Source: Annona cherimola (taxonomy: Eukaryota > Streptophyta > Magnoliopsida > Magnoliales > Annonaceae). From it: 64,000 bases of DNA. The DNA lies in the NCBI GenBank assembly GCA_030490835.1, contig CM059972.1:11686264-11750263 (forward strand), written 5' to 3'. The translations under genes and the position numbers were made by a program. The notes beneath the pieces are model-generated. The model was given only the letters and a program-made list of their open reading frames with translations. It had not been told where the DNA came from and searched no databases. Below are positions 1 to 12,014 of the stretch, in pieces (within the stretch, counting starts at the first letter, position 1; each line of letters starts with the position of its first letter).

Positions 1-146
1 CTTGTGCTCTGAAATATTGAAACTTGTGCATTACAGAACAACAATTCTAATAATGTGAGAACCTGTAATTCCTTTGACGTAAGATCTAGTACCTCGTGTG
101 CATAACTTGATGCATACAACAGTGATAAACTATTTAATGAAATCAT

Positions 147-3058
147 TCAAAGTACAAAATTTTGCAATAATGATGCACACCCAGTATCTCCTTCAAGCAT
201 GTTGACTGAGCACTGTAATGGAACAATTACTTTTGTAGGTTCTGGACAGTCTTGGTTTTCAGAATGACCTGAAAAGAAAAGAACAATTACTGTGATGCAA
301 CTGAAAGTAAAACTCAAAATTTAAAAGATCAATATACTTACCATGTGGGAAGAGAAAGGATATCATTTTGTTCACCCTTGTGTCTCCATTTACCAAATCA
401 TCATCCTGAGCAAGGTTCATAAAAATGCAATGAATCATTGCCTAGAGAAAAAAATCTGTTACATTCAGGAATGAGGAAAATAGGTGGGAAGAAAAGGGAT
501 ATGCAGAAGTAGGGTGAAAAGAGAGTGAATAATGTGATGAATAGGAAGTAATAAAAATAAAGCAAATAAAAACGAAATAGGTAGGCTTTTATATAAAAAT
601 ATAGGAAATAATGATAGGAAATATAGATAATAATTAGGAGAAATAGGATTACTAGATAGTGAAGATGTCAAATCAAATTAAAATGTGTAGAAAAAAGGGA
701 TGAAAAGAGGGACTCTTTTCCTCATTCCTTGCATTTCAGCTATTTCAGTGGTCTATATTTTACAGTTAGACCATTGGTAACCAATTAAGGACACCCAAGG
801 CAAAGGTCTAACCTTGCCATTGTTATAGTGCTTAGTAATGCAGTCAGTGACAATAGGAATATAAAGACAGTGGAATGTGTTCCCATAAGCCAAATACTAT
901 TTCGAAAGTTTTATTGCTTACCTTGTTAAAAAAGACAGTGAAATACCCATAAAATAAAATGGCATTTTAATGATAAAGCAAGATGAAAGGGCAGACAGTT
1001 TATGTTTGCGAGTACAAGCATATTAACAGCTACGTATCAGTTTCTCCCTGATTTTAGATTAAATAAATTCATCAAACAATTTTTACAGTAAATTTCCTAG
1101 AAAACCAATTCTTATATCCTTCAGCGCTTACAGGCAAATTTTCTTAATATTATCAAATGAATCTTTTTACCCAAGCAGTCATCTTCCTTGTCGATTTAAC
1201 ATGTAGTATTGCACATTTACTTCAAAACTAAACATGTGAGTTCATCACACACTACAGAAACATTTCCTATATGATGATATCCAGAAAATTGGATATCATA
1301 TTCATCTTAACGTATATCGTGTGCATAATCAATTCCTTAATCAACCCTCTTCCTTGTTTATTCAAACATGCAGTGGTACACATTTCCTTCAAAACTAAAC
1401 ATGTGAGCTCATCACATACTACAGATCATTTCCTATATGATGATATTTAGACAATTGCATATCATATCGATCTTAAGGTATCTATCATGTGCAAAATCAA
1501 GATTTGGATCCCATTTTGCTCTTTTTATCAACCTTGTCATCAATAAATCTATTGCACTCCCAAGACTGTATCCATCCACATCCCTTTGGGCCTTCAGTTT
1601 ACTTTTTTAGAATCATCATATTCACCAACTCAACACAGTCAAGAAATTTTGGGATGGAGAAAATTTTCAGAGTCATGTAAAAATCAAGGAACAAGCAGTA
1701 AAAGAACTGACTTATTACCTTAACTGAAGTCATGTAATATGCATATTTTTCATAGAAGACGGACAAAAGGTCATGATTACTTGATTCCGTAGCAACAATG
1801 ATTTTCTTTATAAAATTTTTGATGTACAGATGGTTCGTTGCATTGCTTTTGACCAACTGCAACCAAAAATATATTATCACATTATGACTGGGCATAATGC
1901 ATTAGTAATTCAGCATAGGCAATGAACGGGACAAAAAGTTGCTATAAAAATATGTAGGAAAATGCGTTCAGAGTTAAGATAAATGCATGTTTCGTTTGTA
2001 ACATGCCAGTGTGGGACGTGAATTCAAGTCCACTGCCGGCAGAAGCAATTGGATGTTATGGAAGTGCAAGAATTTAACACAGTCACAAAGAAAAAGAAAA
2101 AAAATTGATATGCATAACTTCATATTAAAACATAATATTCTTTAGCTTTTGCCCTGAATGAAAATCATCATCATTGTTATCGTCGAAAGTTGATTCCTGC
2201 TTACTTGGGGTCAGCTTGGGCGGCAGGAAAATACAAATCAAAACATCTAAGGAGTTCAAACCTTATTGCTAAACGGATTAAAAAAATGTTCATGACCTCT
2301 AGCACTATCAAATACAAAAACTATAACTGATAAGCATAAAACTAAAAATAAGTAGGACATAACAATAGCAGAACTTATGCTCTGCTGGCATCAAAAAATA
2401 CTCACAGGACTGCTGATACAATGCTCCCAAATGAAACTTTGTACTTCATTTGTAATGAACCCTCCACCGCAGTCTCTACATTAGGAAAGATACCAAACAA
2501 ATGTAACAACATCTTTAGTGAATTTTTGTTTCAGAAGATTAACAAAGTGGGGATGAGGGAATTAGCCAAAGAACTATAGAGGAAGGACCAAAATTTCTGA
2601 CTACCAAGCCCTTTATCTGATCCTTGCAATTCAGTGTTTTGTTTCATGCTGAATCCATTTGGATGATAAATAGTAGATGTCCTACATAAATTGCAAATTT
2701 AAATGATTGTGAACGATATCATTCATCTGAAGGGAACTTTAAAAAGGGCAATACCACATGACTCCGAAGCCTCATATGGACATTTGCCACCACAGATTTG
2801 GAGGGATAAATAAGAATAACTAGGAATTCAAATGATGAAAATGGATTTATCTGTTTTTAAGTACGGACTGTTTGCTGTTGCAATTGGCAACTGAGAGCCG
2901 GATTATTGTAGAATTTGGCAATTGTTTTTAAATCTATTTCCCAGGTTCATGGTTTTCACTAAATCTACCATCTCATTTTACAAAACTGTATACAGAAGTA
3001 CCAGGTGCAGTACCAATTCTATCAAGCCCGCTAAATTAACATCTTTTAGGAAGCAACA
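147..3058 (-). CDS. 3' part of an unidentified multi-exon gene, minus strand
   Basis: I do not recognise this protein. Exons read on the minus strand, 5' to 3': 3058-3002 and 2890-2869 (both tentative), 2819-2738, 2681-2544, 2475-2406, 1856-1719, 441-342 and 268-147, with the stop codon TGA at 149-147. From 2890 down, the phases agree at every junction and give 224 codons including the stop; donors are GT and acceptors AG throughout. The peptide looks globular and helical, with stretches such as FWSFLYSSLANSLIPTL, CGGGFITNEVQSFIWEHC and NHLYIKNFIKKIIVATES, and a polar C-terminus ending CASLLQNFVL. There is no signal peptide or membrane segment. The 5' exons are not resolved. An open stretch lies at 3238-3495, and GC-rich leader-like sequence lies at 3780-3900. 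Further small exons between 441 and 1719 are possible. Confidence is good for the last five exons and low upstream. Confidence 0.55.
2155..2230 (-). mobile_element. 3' end remnant of an RTE-type LINE
   Basis: Read on the minus strand this contains GCTGACCCCAAGTA followed by an ATGATGATG-like tail. Those are the hallmarks of the 3' end of plant RTE-clade LINEs, and they match the end of the larger element at 18410-20021 in this window (CCGACCCCACCTAGGTGGG, then a GAT repeat). No coding sequence is left. It lies in an intron of the minus-strand gene. Confidence 0.5.
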
Positions 3059-3900
3059 CTACAAAATTCGGCAAATATTTACATCATCATCATCAACATC
3101 AGTTTAAGAAGCAAGCAGATAAACAGACCGGTGAGGAAACTAATGACACGGTAGATTCACATAGTTCGCTTTTCAATACCCTTTTCATTTCCCACTATCC
3201 AAACGTTCCATTAAATCATACCGAATTGTTCCCTCCACTAATCTCTCGAAAAATTTATGCTAAGGATGACAACATTTATAATTATTCCATGACACTCATC
3301 CATCTCTACATGCCTCCTTTGTTTTCGAGAACAGACAACACTTCTGTTTTCCTCCACCCATTTGGCAACCGAGTCAACTCCACCACACCAAAACCTCCAA
3401 TGCAATTCCCTTTTTCCATCCAAAAGCTTCATTAGCTTCAGAAATCTCAATTCTACGGAGACAGAAACTGAAAAAAATAACATGCAGGAAACCACTTCCC
3501 ACAGTGCTTAAAATTACCTATCATTGCAGGCTTTTGAAGCCACGAGATAGAGATGACTCACCATGGAGATGTGTTTAAGTATTTTCATACTTTTTTAAAA
3601 TTTTCTTGCAGAGGATAGTGAAAGGGGAGTAGTGGAAGATGAGAATACCGAGCTAAGGAGATCAAGCAGTGTGAAGACTCCATAGCAAGGAAAGCTGCCA
3701 AGAGGTGGTGGAAGCAGGAAGAGCCCAGACATTTAGTAGTTGATCCTTCGATGGTTGGGACTGACATCGTTCCTGGGGAAAGACTGCAGCTTTCTCCGCA
3801 GTCTAGAAGAACAACGAAGAAGAGAGCGGCGGGTCCGCCCGTCAGGCTTCTCGCCGCCTGAGCGGTGGAGTGCTAATTGGGTTTGTTCTTGGTCTTGGGC
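3059..3900 (-). other. Unresolved 5' region of the minus-strand gene
   Basis: Minus-strand reading frames are open at 3238-3495 and 3585-3767, with a plausible acceptor just before the first, but no frame joins convincingly to the exon at 3058. The stretch 3780-3900 is much more GC-rich than its surroundings, as expected for a promoter-proximal leader. The plus strand is also open over 3643-3860, with a Lys/Glu/Trp-rich peptide, so coding direction here is not settled. Confidence 0.3.
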
Positions 3901-4797
3901 TTGGGCTTCTTAAAATTGCACGCATTTGACTTTAGCGAGCCCTAACAAATTATTGAAAGTTGACACCTGTTACACCTGTATCTTCGTAATCCAAAGAATT
4001 AAATTTTCGCCTTAAAATACAAGCAAACTGTTGAAATTAGGATTTGCCTCTTTCATACCTCCGGCCCACTAGTTTGGAGCGACGCCTTGAGTTGCTTGGC
4101 CTTCAAAATTCAGCTCTGTCATTTCAAGATTACATTTATTAGAATAAAACAAACGCTAATGGCATGTAATTAAATTCGGCTGAAACATCACAACTTAATA
4201 GGAAACCAATGTAAGCAAATTTTCTGATCGGATGGGAAATTTCAGCAGCAAATTATACACAGGCCCGCATGCAATCAGCAATCATAATTGTATTCGCACG
4301 GGAAGATATTGTGTAATGTGTACGGGCCCCATCCGATCAGAACTTACAATGCAAATATTCGAATGACCTTGTATTTTTTATTTTTTTGGACAGAATTTAT
4401 TTTTCATTTTCGAGTACTAATATGTTTGGCCAAGCATGTATTTCTTATGTATGAAAATTTATCTTTTTTTGTTTTTAAGCTTACGTATCAGTGCTAAAAA
4501 TTATAAAATTTCATATGCAAAAGTGCATGTCTAGGCTTACATATTAATGCTAAAAAAAATTTTAAAATAAAAAATAGAGTCATACAAACGTCTGTATTGA
4601 AATTTGACGCAAATATTTGCATTGTGTGGGCTACATTATGTACCGAGAGATAAGAGATTATAAGTGAGAATAATATTAGGACGAGAAAAATAAAATTGGT
4701 ATACATAAGAAAATGAGAAATTCTAAAAAAAATATATATTGGAATGATAAAAGTAACAATAACGATAAAAAAAATTTAGAATGAAAAATCTCATTAA

Positions 4798-5075
4798 GGG
4801 TGTGTTTGGCAATGAGTATAAAATGTCATTTAAAAATTTTTTAATCTAAAACTTTTTATTCTTCGTACCTACTATATTTTTAAATCATTTTTTTCACATT
4901 TTTCTATACAACTATCCTACTTTTCAATAATTTCTACACAATTACCTATTAAACTAACCTATCTATTTTAACTTTATTCTCTCTACTTCTCATCATTATC
5001 TCTATCATATCAGATCATTTAACAATTTTTACTATCCAAAATTTTTCAAAGTTTTATAGTTACCGAACTGACCCC
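4798..5075 (+). mobile_element. MITE, GGGTGTGTTTGG family, upstream of the GDSL gene
   Basis: The element opens with GGGTGTGTTTGGCAATGAG and ends with a diverged inverted copy (TACCGAACTGACCCC). The interior carries the family-specific AT-rich block with ACCTATCTATTTTAAC. It ends about 210 bases before the GDSL start codon, so it may form part of that promoter. It is non-coding. Confidence 0.6.
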
Positions 5076-5288
5076 AGATGATATTATACTAAACGCGCGC
5101 AACATAGACCCATACATGGACAGCTGCGATCAATCGCATGTGTCCCGCAGCACAAGGGAGAGAGTCGATCTATGCGCACGCTTCAAAAATCCGCTATCAT
5201 GGGAAAACGGGAAAAGAGGAGTAACTTGCAACGTACCCATCTTCCACCAAACTCCCCTTGCTTTGAAATGCGCTGCCAGCAGCCATCC

Positions 5289-7696
5289 ATGTCTACCATG
5301 GCGTCGAATACCTTCCGCGCACTCCGGTTTCTCCTTGTTTTTTCGCTATTCTGGCTCCTCTCTGCAGCCATTGACTTCAACTATCCAGCAGTCTTCAACT
5401 TCGGCGATTCCAATTCCGATACGGGCGGCCTCGTTGCCGGGATCGGCGAGCGTTTGGACCCCCCAAATGGGAAGGAATACTTTCGAAAGCCGTCGGGAAG
5501 GTTCTGCGATGGGCGGCTGATCATCGACTTCCTTTGTCTCTCTCTCTCTCTCTCACTCTTTCTCTCTCCCGCTCATTTTACATTCTTTCTATGAACATTG
5601 CTGAATGAATGCTTGTCGCCCTGTTTGTAGTGGATGCAATGGATCTACTGTTTCTCAATGCGTATCTGGATTCGGTTGGCACCCCAAATTTTCACAAAGG
5701 CTGCAACTTTGCCGCTGCTGGTTCGACTGTTCTCCCAGCGACGGCCTCGTCTGTCAGCCCCTTTTCGTTTGGGATTCAGGTGGCCCAGTACTTGCGATTT
5801 AAAGCTCGGGTCCTTGAACTGCTTGGTAATCTACATTTTTTGTTCTTTAACTAAACATACCGGGTAAACCACATGTGCTATTTCTCCAATGTTCTTATTT
5901 TGCAAACTTGCTTAAGAGCAGACAATTCCACGTTGCAACTACGGTGTGAATCAAGAGAAGGATCAGCGCAATAAAAAAGTCGGAATCTTCAAATATTAAC
6001 TTTGATCTGCAAGAAAAACTGAAAGGAAAATTTACACTCGAAAATGTTTTGGCCATATTTGTGACGGAAATACTTCGTTTGAGTTGTTCATCATTGTTGG
6101 TATTGCTATGTAGATGAGATACAAAAATTCTCATCCCATTCCTCTGATTTTTCTTTAATCCTGCCAGGTAAGAAAATAGACAAATTCCTTCCGCAAGAAG
6201 AGTATTTCAAGCAGGGGTTATACATGTTTGACATAGGCCAGAATGACCTGGCGGGTGCATTTTATTCCAAGACAGAGGACCAAGTACTTGCTTCTATTCC
6301 AACCATTTTGCAGGAATTTGAACTTGGAATCAATGTCGGTACTCACCTCTCCTTTATTGTAAACTTCGTATTGACATTTCAAAGTTTGTGACTCAAAAAA
6401 AGTCCTTTAAAGGCTTGAGTATTTGGTTTCACTGGAAGACTGAACTGGATTTTTTATAGTCAATCGTAATTCAATTTTTGAATCATAACTCCCTTGTCTC
6501 GTGCTTGGCTACTGCAATGAGAACTAAAACATTCCAAAGTAAGAAAGTTGCAGAATTAATTCTCCCTTCTAAATTTCCGGATCGAGCTTAGCAACTTTAA
6601 GCTATGTCCACTAGCAAAAATTCTAAAACAGCAAACCAAGAAATTTATTGTAATTTCTAAAACAATAAAATTCCATGTCATTTTCACCACCACCAAAACC
6701 ATGATCATATGCAGTTGTAGTGATTATGATGCAAAAAAAAAAAAAAAAAAAATCGTTTATGACTCGTCCGTTTTTTTCATAATTTTTTAATAAACCAGAA
6801 TCAAAATTCTAAAGTCTTCATTTGTCTCTTGTCTTGCAGAAACTATATGAGCAAGGTGCAAGGAAGTTCTGGATTCATAACACTGGTCCTCTTGGTTGTT
6901 TGCCACAAAACATTGCCACTTTTGGGAGAGATACATTAAAGCTTGATGAGCTTGGCTGTGTGAGCTCGCATAACCGTGCTGCAAAACTTTTCAACTTGCA
7001 GCTTCATGCTTTATGTAAAAAATTGCAGGGCGAGTTTATAGATTCCAACATCACTTATGTTGACATCTTCACAATAAAATTCAATCTCCTAGCAAACTAT
7101 TCTCGATATGGTAAGCAACCGTCTGCAGTATTGTTTTGGAGAAATGATATTCCTGACTTTAAAATTACAATAATGATAATAACTTTTCATCCATAATCTG
7201 TACCATTATACATCAACCCATTCGGTTATGAGATAGCAAAGTCGATCCATTCTAGCCCCATTATTAGATCAGTGGCTTAAACTTTCTGCGTGTTAATTCC
7301 ACAAGTTGAGGAGATTCTTTGTCAACTTCATCTTTATTTTTCCTTGGCATTTTGCATAACTGATTTCATCTTCCACTTCATGTTTAGATGTTGCCTTAGC
7401 TTTCCTTATCGTGAATGGTGTTTTCAGGATTTGATCATCCAACAACTGCTTGCTGTGGATATGGAGGCCCGCCACTGAATTTTGATAATCGTGTTCGTTG
7501 TGGGCAAACAAAGACCATCAATGGTAGCTCAGTGACAACGACTGTCTGCGATGACGCCACTGAATATATTAGTTGGGATGGAATTCATTACACAGAAGCT
7601 GCTAATCTTTATGTTTCATCACAAATACTCACAGGAAAATACTCAGATCCACCCTTCTCTGATCAGATGCCATTCCTTATGAGACTCAAGTTCTGA
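5289..7696 (+). CDS. GDSL esterase/lipase, secreted
   Basis: A complete five-exon gene: 5289-5535, 5631-5825, 6168-6334, 6840-7110 and 7428-7696, total 1149 bases and 382 residues, normal for the plant GDSL family. Residues 5-27 form a hydrophobic signal peptide. Block I is FNFGDSNSDTGG with the nucleophile Ser41. Block II is around NFAAAGST, block III is DIGQNDLAG, and block V is WDGIHYTEAAN with Asp344 and His347 completing the catalytic site. The family hydrolyses esters of lipids, cutin monomers or acetylated cell-wall sugars, usually outside the cell; the substrate here is unknown. The motif set resembles the subgroup containing FXG1-like and At3g26430-like proteins. The start is taken at 5289 because it opens directly onto the signal peptide. 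An in-frame ATG at 5298 is equally possible, and one at 5172 would add a 39-residue charged extension that fits secretion poorly. Confidence 0.93.
5536..5568 (+). repeat. (TC)n microsatellite at the start of GDSL intron 1
   Basis: The CT-rich run starts at the exon 1 donor itself (CTTT|GTCTCTCTC), so the 5' splice site is embedded in the repeat. Length changes here would alter the sequence just inside the donor. Confidence 0.8.
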
Positions 7697-9200
7697 GGTG
7701 TTCAATGTGTCATTTATTGTGTTCAATGTGTCATTTATACTGTTTCTTTAATGATTCTAATAATTCTTTGACAATTGCTGTTAACTTATGATTGTTTGTA
7801 ACATAAATTCTGTAGTCATGTTTAAAGGCCATCCCTTCAAGCTCTTGATCAAGCTTAGAAGTCAGCGAAGTTCTTGGGTTGGGAATTATCTTTGGTGTTA
7901 ACTGGAGGATGTTTGTTGAGTGGGACATCATTTTTCTCTTTCAGCATGGCGTACATTATTTAACAACAATTTCATGGTTAAACTCATTTGAAGTTAAAAC
8001 TTCTATCTATTTGCTTTTATTAATGGTGTTTTTCCACGTTTAGCAGATACCATTTTGATATTTTTCACTCATTTTCAATGTAATGTTTTTATTTCTTGTT
8101 GTCCAAATGCCACCGGAAATGTTCAAACAACCAGTAAACCACAAGTACAGGATTAATAGCTGCCCTCATTAATTCTTTTACTTCTCTTTTTTGGCCCGTT
8201 TATCTTAATACGATATTTTTTCCTTCACCTGCTTTTGGGAGTGATCCAAAACAAAATGTTTGGACCACTTGGTTTAGACAAAGGGTTTTTTTTAAAAAAA
8301 TATTTGTTCCATCTAAGCCATTCGAAATATAAATTGATATGTATGCATTTATGATACCAAAAATCTCTTTGACTAGAACCTTATGTATTATAAATATCTA
8401 GCATTTTTCGACACTGAGTATGATACTGTTAAAATCTAAAAATAAAGACATAAAAGTTTGGAAATCATTAGACTTTTTATTATAACAAAACGGAAAATTT
8501 GCAAAAGTAACCCTCTAAGTTTGCCTAATCAGATTTTTGCCTTTTTTAGGAAGAGATTTTTACCTTACGTTTTGGATATTTGCAAAAATAAACCTCAAAG
8601 TGTTCAGATTTTGCAAAAATAATCTTGGGCACAAATTAATTTTAATAGAAAAATATTACAACTATCGTTATAGTAGAAAAATAAATTAAATATATTAAAA
8701 ATATAAAAAAAATTACTTTTAAAAGTATTTTACATGTTAAATAAATTAGTGATATCTACAAAAGTAACATTTAAAATTTTCAATTTGTGCAAAAATAATC
8801 TCGGACATTTTCATCCGTTCAAAAACATAAATGGTCAATTTTCTAATACCATTTGTACCCAAGGTTATTTTTTGCGAAATTCAAAACTTCTAGAATTAGG
8901 AGTGAAAATCGGGATAAGTTATATGAGGTAAAAGTTTGTCCAATCCTAACCTTTCTTATTTAGAAATTCTGTTTATGTCTCTTTTTATATCAAATCGAGA
9001 CTGGGTTGGTTTAATCTTCATCTTCTTTTAATAAGTCTTAAGACAAACTTTGAATTAGTATAATCGGCTTTGAAAAAGTGGTAGGGTAAAAAAATACGAG
9101 TCATGATAAATTTAAATGTTGTATATTTCAATATTTCACTATTTAATGAAAAACACATCACTACTAAAACAAAACATGTGTAAATATAATATGAGTTTAT
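7697..9200. other. Gene-free stretch after the GDSL gene
   Basis: Holds the GDSL 3' untranslated region and then AT-rich sequence. Between about 8495 and 8900 there are repeated phrases such as TTGCAAAAATAA in both orientations, which looks like another worn inverted-repeat element. I see no gene. Confidence 0.5.
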
Positions 9201-9210
9201 TTTTATAAAT

Positions 9211-9617
9211 ATATTTTATTTAAAATACAATTTATCATTTTTAAAATATATTTTTTTAGAATAAATAGTATTTTCTGCAAGTATTTTCAAATATTGAGGA
9301 AATTACAATTATGCATAAGAATTAGATATATATATATATATGTACATATGCAAATTCCTCTTGTTTATTCTTATATTATTTTTTGAATGAATCAATTCCT
9401 ATATTGTTTATATAGTTAATTATATATTTTATTTAAAATAAAATTTATCATTTTTAAAATATATTTTTAGAATAAATAGTATTTTTTGCAAATGTCTTTC
9501 AAATATAGAGGAAATTACAATTGTGTGTAAGAATTATATATATGCAAATTCCTCTTGTTTATTCTTATACTATTTTTCGAATGAATCGATTCTTATATTG
9601 TTTATATAGTTAATCAT
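9211..9617 (+). repeat. Two-copy tandem repeat, about 200 bp per unit
   Basis: Unit 1 runs about 9211-9422 and unit 2 about 9423-9617. Both carry TTTATCATTTTTAAAATATA, then AATAAATAGTATTTT, GAGGAAATTACAATT and CAAATTCCTCTTGTTTATTC, ending in TTGTTTATATAGTTAAT. Unit 1 is longer, partly because of an extra TATATA run. Non-coding. Confidence 0.75.
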
Positions 9618-10017
9618 AAAAAATTTAATAATTTTGAAAATTTGATAACGAAATTTAAACATAGGCCTATAAACGAGATGTGTAAAGATAGAATCAACCC
9701 ACCACGCCCCTAGTTTTGAATTCAAAATAAAATTTTTGACTTATCCCTTTACCAGTAAAAAAAATATTGATTTTACTCAATTAAAAAATAAATCACGAGT
9801 CGACTTGTCTCAATTTCTACAATTCTTGTGAATATCCAAACCATAAGCTTAAAAATAAAATTGGGAAAATTTAAAACATTATTTACTTTATTTTGCAAAT
9901 ACTCTTAACTAACTATATATATAATATTATTAATAATTTAGATATGGGCTTTTCCCAAATGTACCCATTACGTTTTAAAATTTTTAAATATACTTAATAT
10001 GTTTGCAATTAATCTCA

Positions 10018-10462
10018 AGAGGAATTTTTGCAAATATATCTACGAAGGTTTGACCAATATTACATTTGTGTCTCTAAGTTTGTCGATATTACAAATATGC
10101 TTATAAAGTTTGCATGAAACACTGTTAAGACGTCATTCGAATTTTTTTATAAAATGACGATAATGCCCTTTTAAGCTAAGTAATACATTTACAATTAATA
10201 TCTAAAATAATAATCTATGGAAAAATATATAAATAATGAAATAGCAAATACGTCTATAATATTTAAAAAATTATACGTTTATCACTTAGCTTAAAGAAAA
10301 TTATCATCATATTACAGAAAATTTTAACATCGTCCTAATGAAAGAGACAAGCTTGAAATTTCTTACAAACTTTATAGACATATTTATATTATTAGCAAAC
10401 TTGGGGACACAGATGCAACATGAATTAAATCTTGTAGGCATATTTGCAAATTCTCATCCCAA
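10018..10462. mobile_element. Long-inverted-repeat element, copy A
   Basis: The left end reads TTTTTGCAAATATATCTACG and GTTTGACCAATATTACAT. The right end is the inverted counterpart (ATGCAACATGAATTAAATCT, GTAGGCATATTTGCAAATTC). The arms are about 100 bp. The element resembles copy B at 38610-39033. Non-coding; superfamily not assigned. Confidence 0.55.
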
Positions 10463-10894
10463 AAACGTCCATTTCATTAAAAACAATTGGTTAAAAATTT
10501 TAAATGTCGAAAATATCCTTGTTATAAAAGATGAAGTAAATAAAAAATAAATTTATGGCTCTCTAAATTTATAGCTCATGTGCAATTCGAGCATATGTGA
10601 GTTAGGACATTCAATTTTTCAATTATGTCCTAATTCAATAGGTATAATAGTAATTTCATATACTAACTATCGATGTTAATTTATAGAGTAAGTGTATTTT
10701 AGATTAAATGCAAATATAGTTAGTATATTTAAAATTTTAGAAATATTGTGAGTATATTTGAAATTAAGGTTAAACATAATAGGTATATATAATAAATGCC
10801 CTAACGATTCAAAACAAATGTTTCTTGGGTATTATTAAATACATTTGAGTGTATTTAACTCATTTTTTAATTATTTTTGAAAATGTTTACATGA

Positions 10895-11400
10895 TTGTTA
10901 ATATGAATGTACTTAATATGTATATCAATTTTTGGAGATATAAAATATCAAAAAAAGATTAAAAAAATTGATACATAGGTTAAGTACACATATTAATAGT
11001 TGCGTAAAAAAAATTTCAAAAAATAAAAAAAATGAATATTTACACCCAAGTGCACTAAAACGAAGTACACTTGAGTGCACCTGATCTGTTCCCAATGTTT
11101 CCACGAACATTTATTTTGGATCACTCGGTTAATGTTTTTAATCAATTAATCGCGCTTGGGCCGAACTTTTTCATATAAGCCCGTGGATGGAATCCATTCT
11201 GATGATAAAATTATGGGTCTTGAAACCATGCACTTGTGCCTAAGTAATTTAACCCATTTATTATTATTTTTTAAAATTTTTTATACCGCTGTTGATCTAA
11301 GTGCATTTAACATGTGTATTAAGTTTCACGATTTTTAGATATTTTTAACTTTTGAAAATAAGAGCATTTTAGTGAATAAAAATTAATAGATTCAAGTAAA
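10895..11400. repeat. Worn foldback-type repeats
   Basis: Phrases such as TTAATATGTATATC, TAAGTACACATATTAATAGT, and later GTGCATTTAACATGTGTATT belong to the same AT-rich foldback family seen at 52864-53173 and 37700-38040. The copy at 10895-11060 retains two facing arms. No gene is visible. Confidence 0.45.
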
Positions 11401-11628
11401 CTTCAATGTCGAATCAATTAAATATCGCCCAAAAAATAAAAATTTATTATTCTAAGTAAGAGTATCCCAAATTTTCCTGTGGTTAGGATTTTCTCTCTCT
11501 CAAGTTTCCAATTTACAAGAAGAACCCAAATTTTTTGCTGCCTCTGTTTAACCATTGTTATTTATTTTATTTTTTTACAAACTTTCAGATGTGATTTTTG
11601 GTTTTTCTCTCTTAGTTTTCTGTTTAGG

Positions 11629-11905
11629 GTGTGTTTAGAAAACTATAAAACTTTTGGATGAAAATTTTTTGATATAAAAATTATTAAATTGATAAAAAAT
11701 AATGTGATATGAAGTATAAAGAGAATAAAATTAAAATACACAGGTTAGTTGTATCGGTAGTTGTGTAAAAATAATAAAAAATATGATAGTTGTGTAGGAA
11801 TACGTAAAAAAATAATTTTAAAATATAGTAGGTAAGAAGAGTGAAAATTTTATATTAAAAAAATTTAGTTAAATTTTTTTTTTTGTTAAAAACAAACATG
11901 CCTTT
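11629..11905 (+). mobile_element. MITE, GGGTGTGTTTGG family
   Basis: Starts GGGTGTGTTTAGAAAACT and ends with AAACAAACATGCC. Interior phrases TAAAGAGAATAAAATTAAAA and TAGTTGTGTA are shared with the other copies in the same orientation (for example 49558 and 55570). Confidence 0.6.
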
Positions 11906-12014
11906 AGTATTTGGTGTTGGCGTGCATTCTAGCCACCTAGGTTCAAGTGGTGATGGAGATAAATTAACAATGTTACCGGTAACACTAATTTTCTTTTACA
12001 CTTCTCAAAATATT

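Noticed and set aside
465..671. 68-codon hydrophobic minus frame
   Set aside because: AT-rich noise lying in an intron of the left gene; its Leu/Phe/Ile content reflects base composition.
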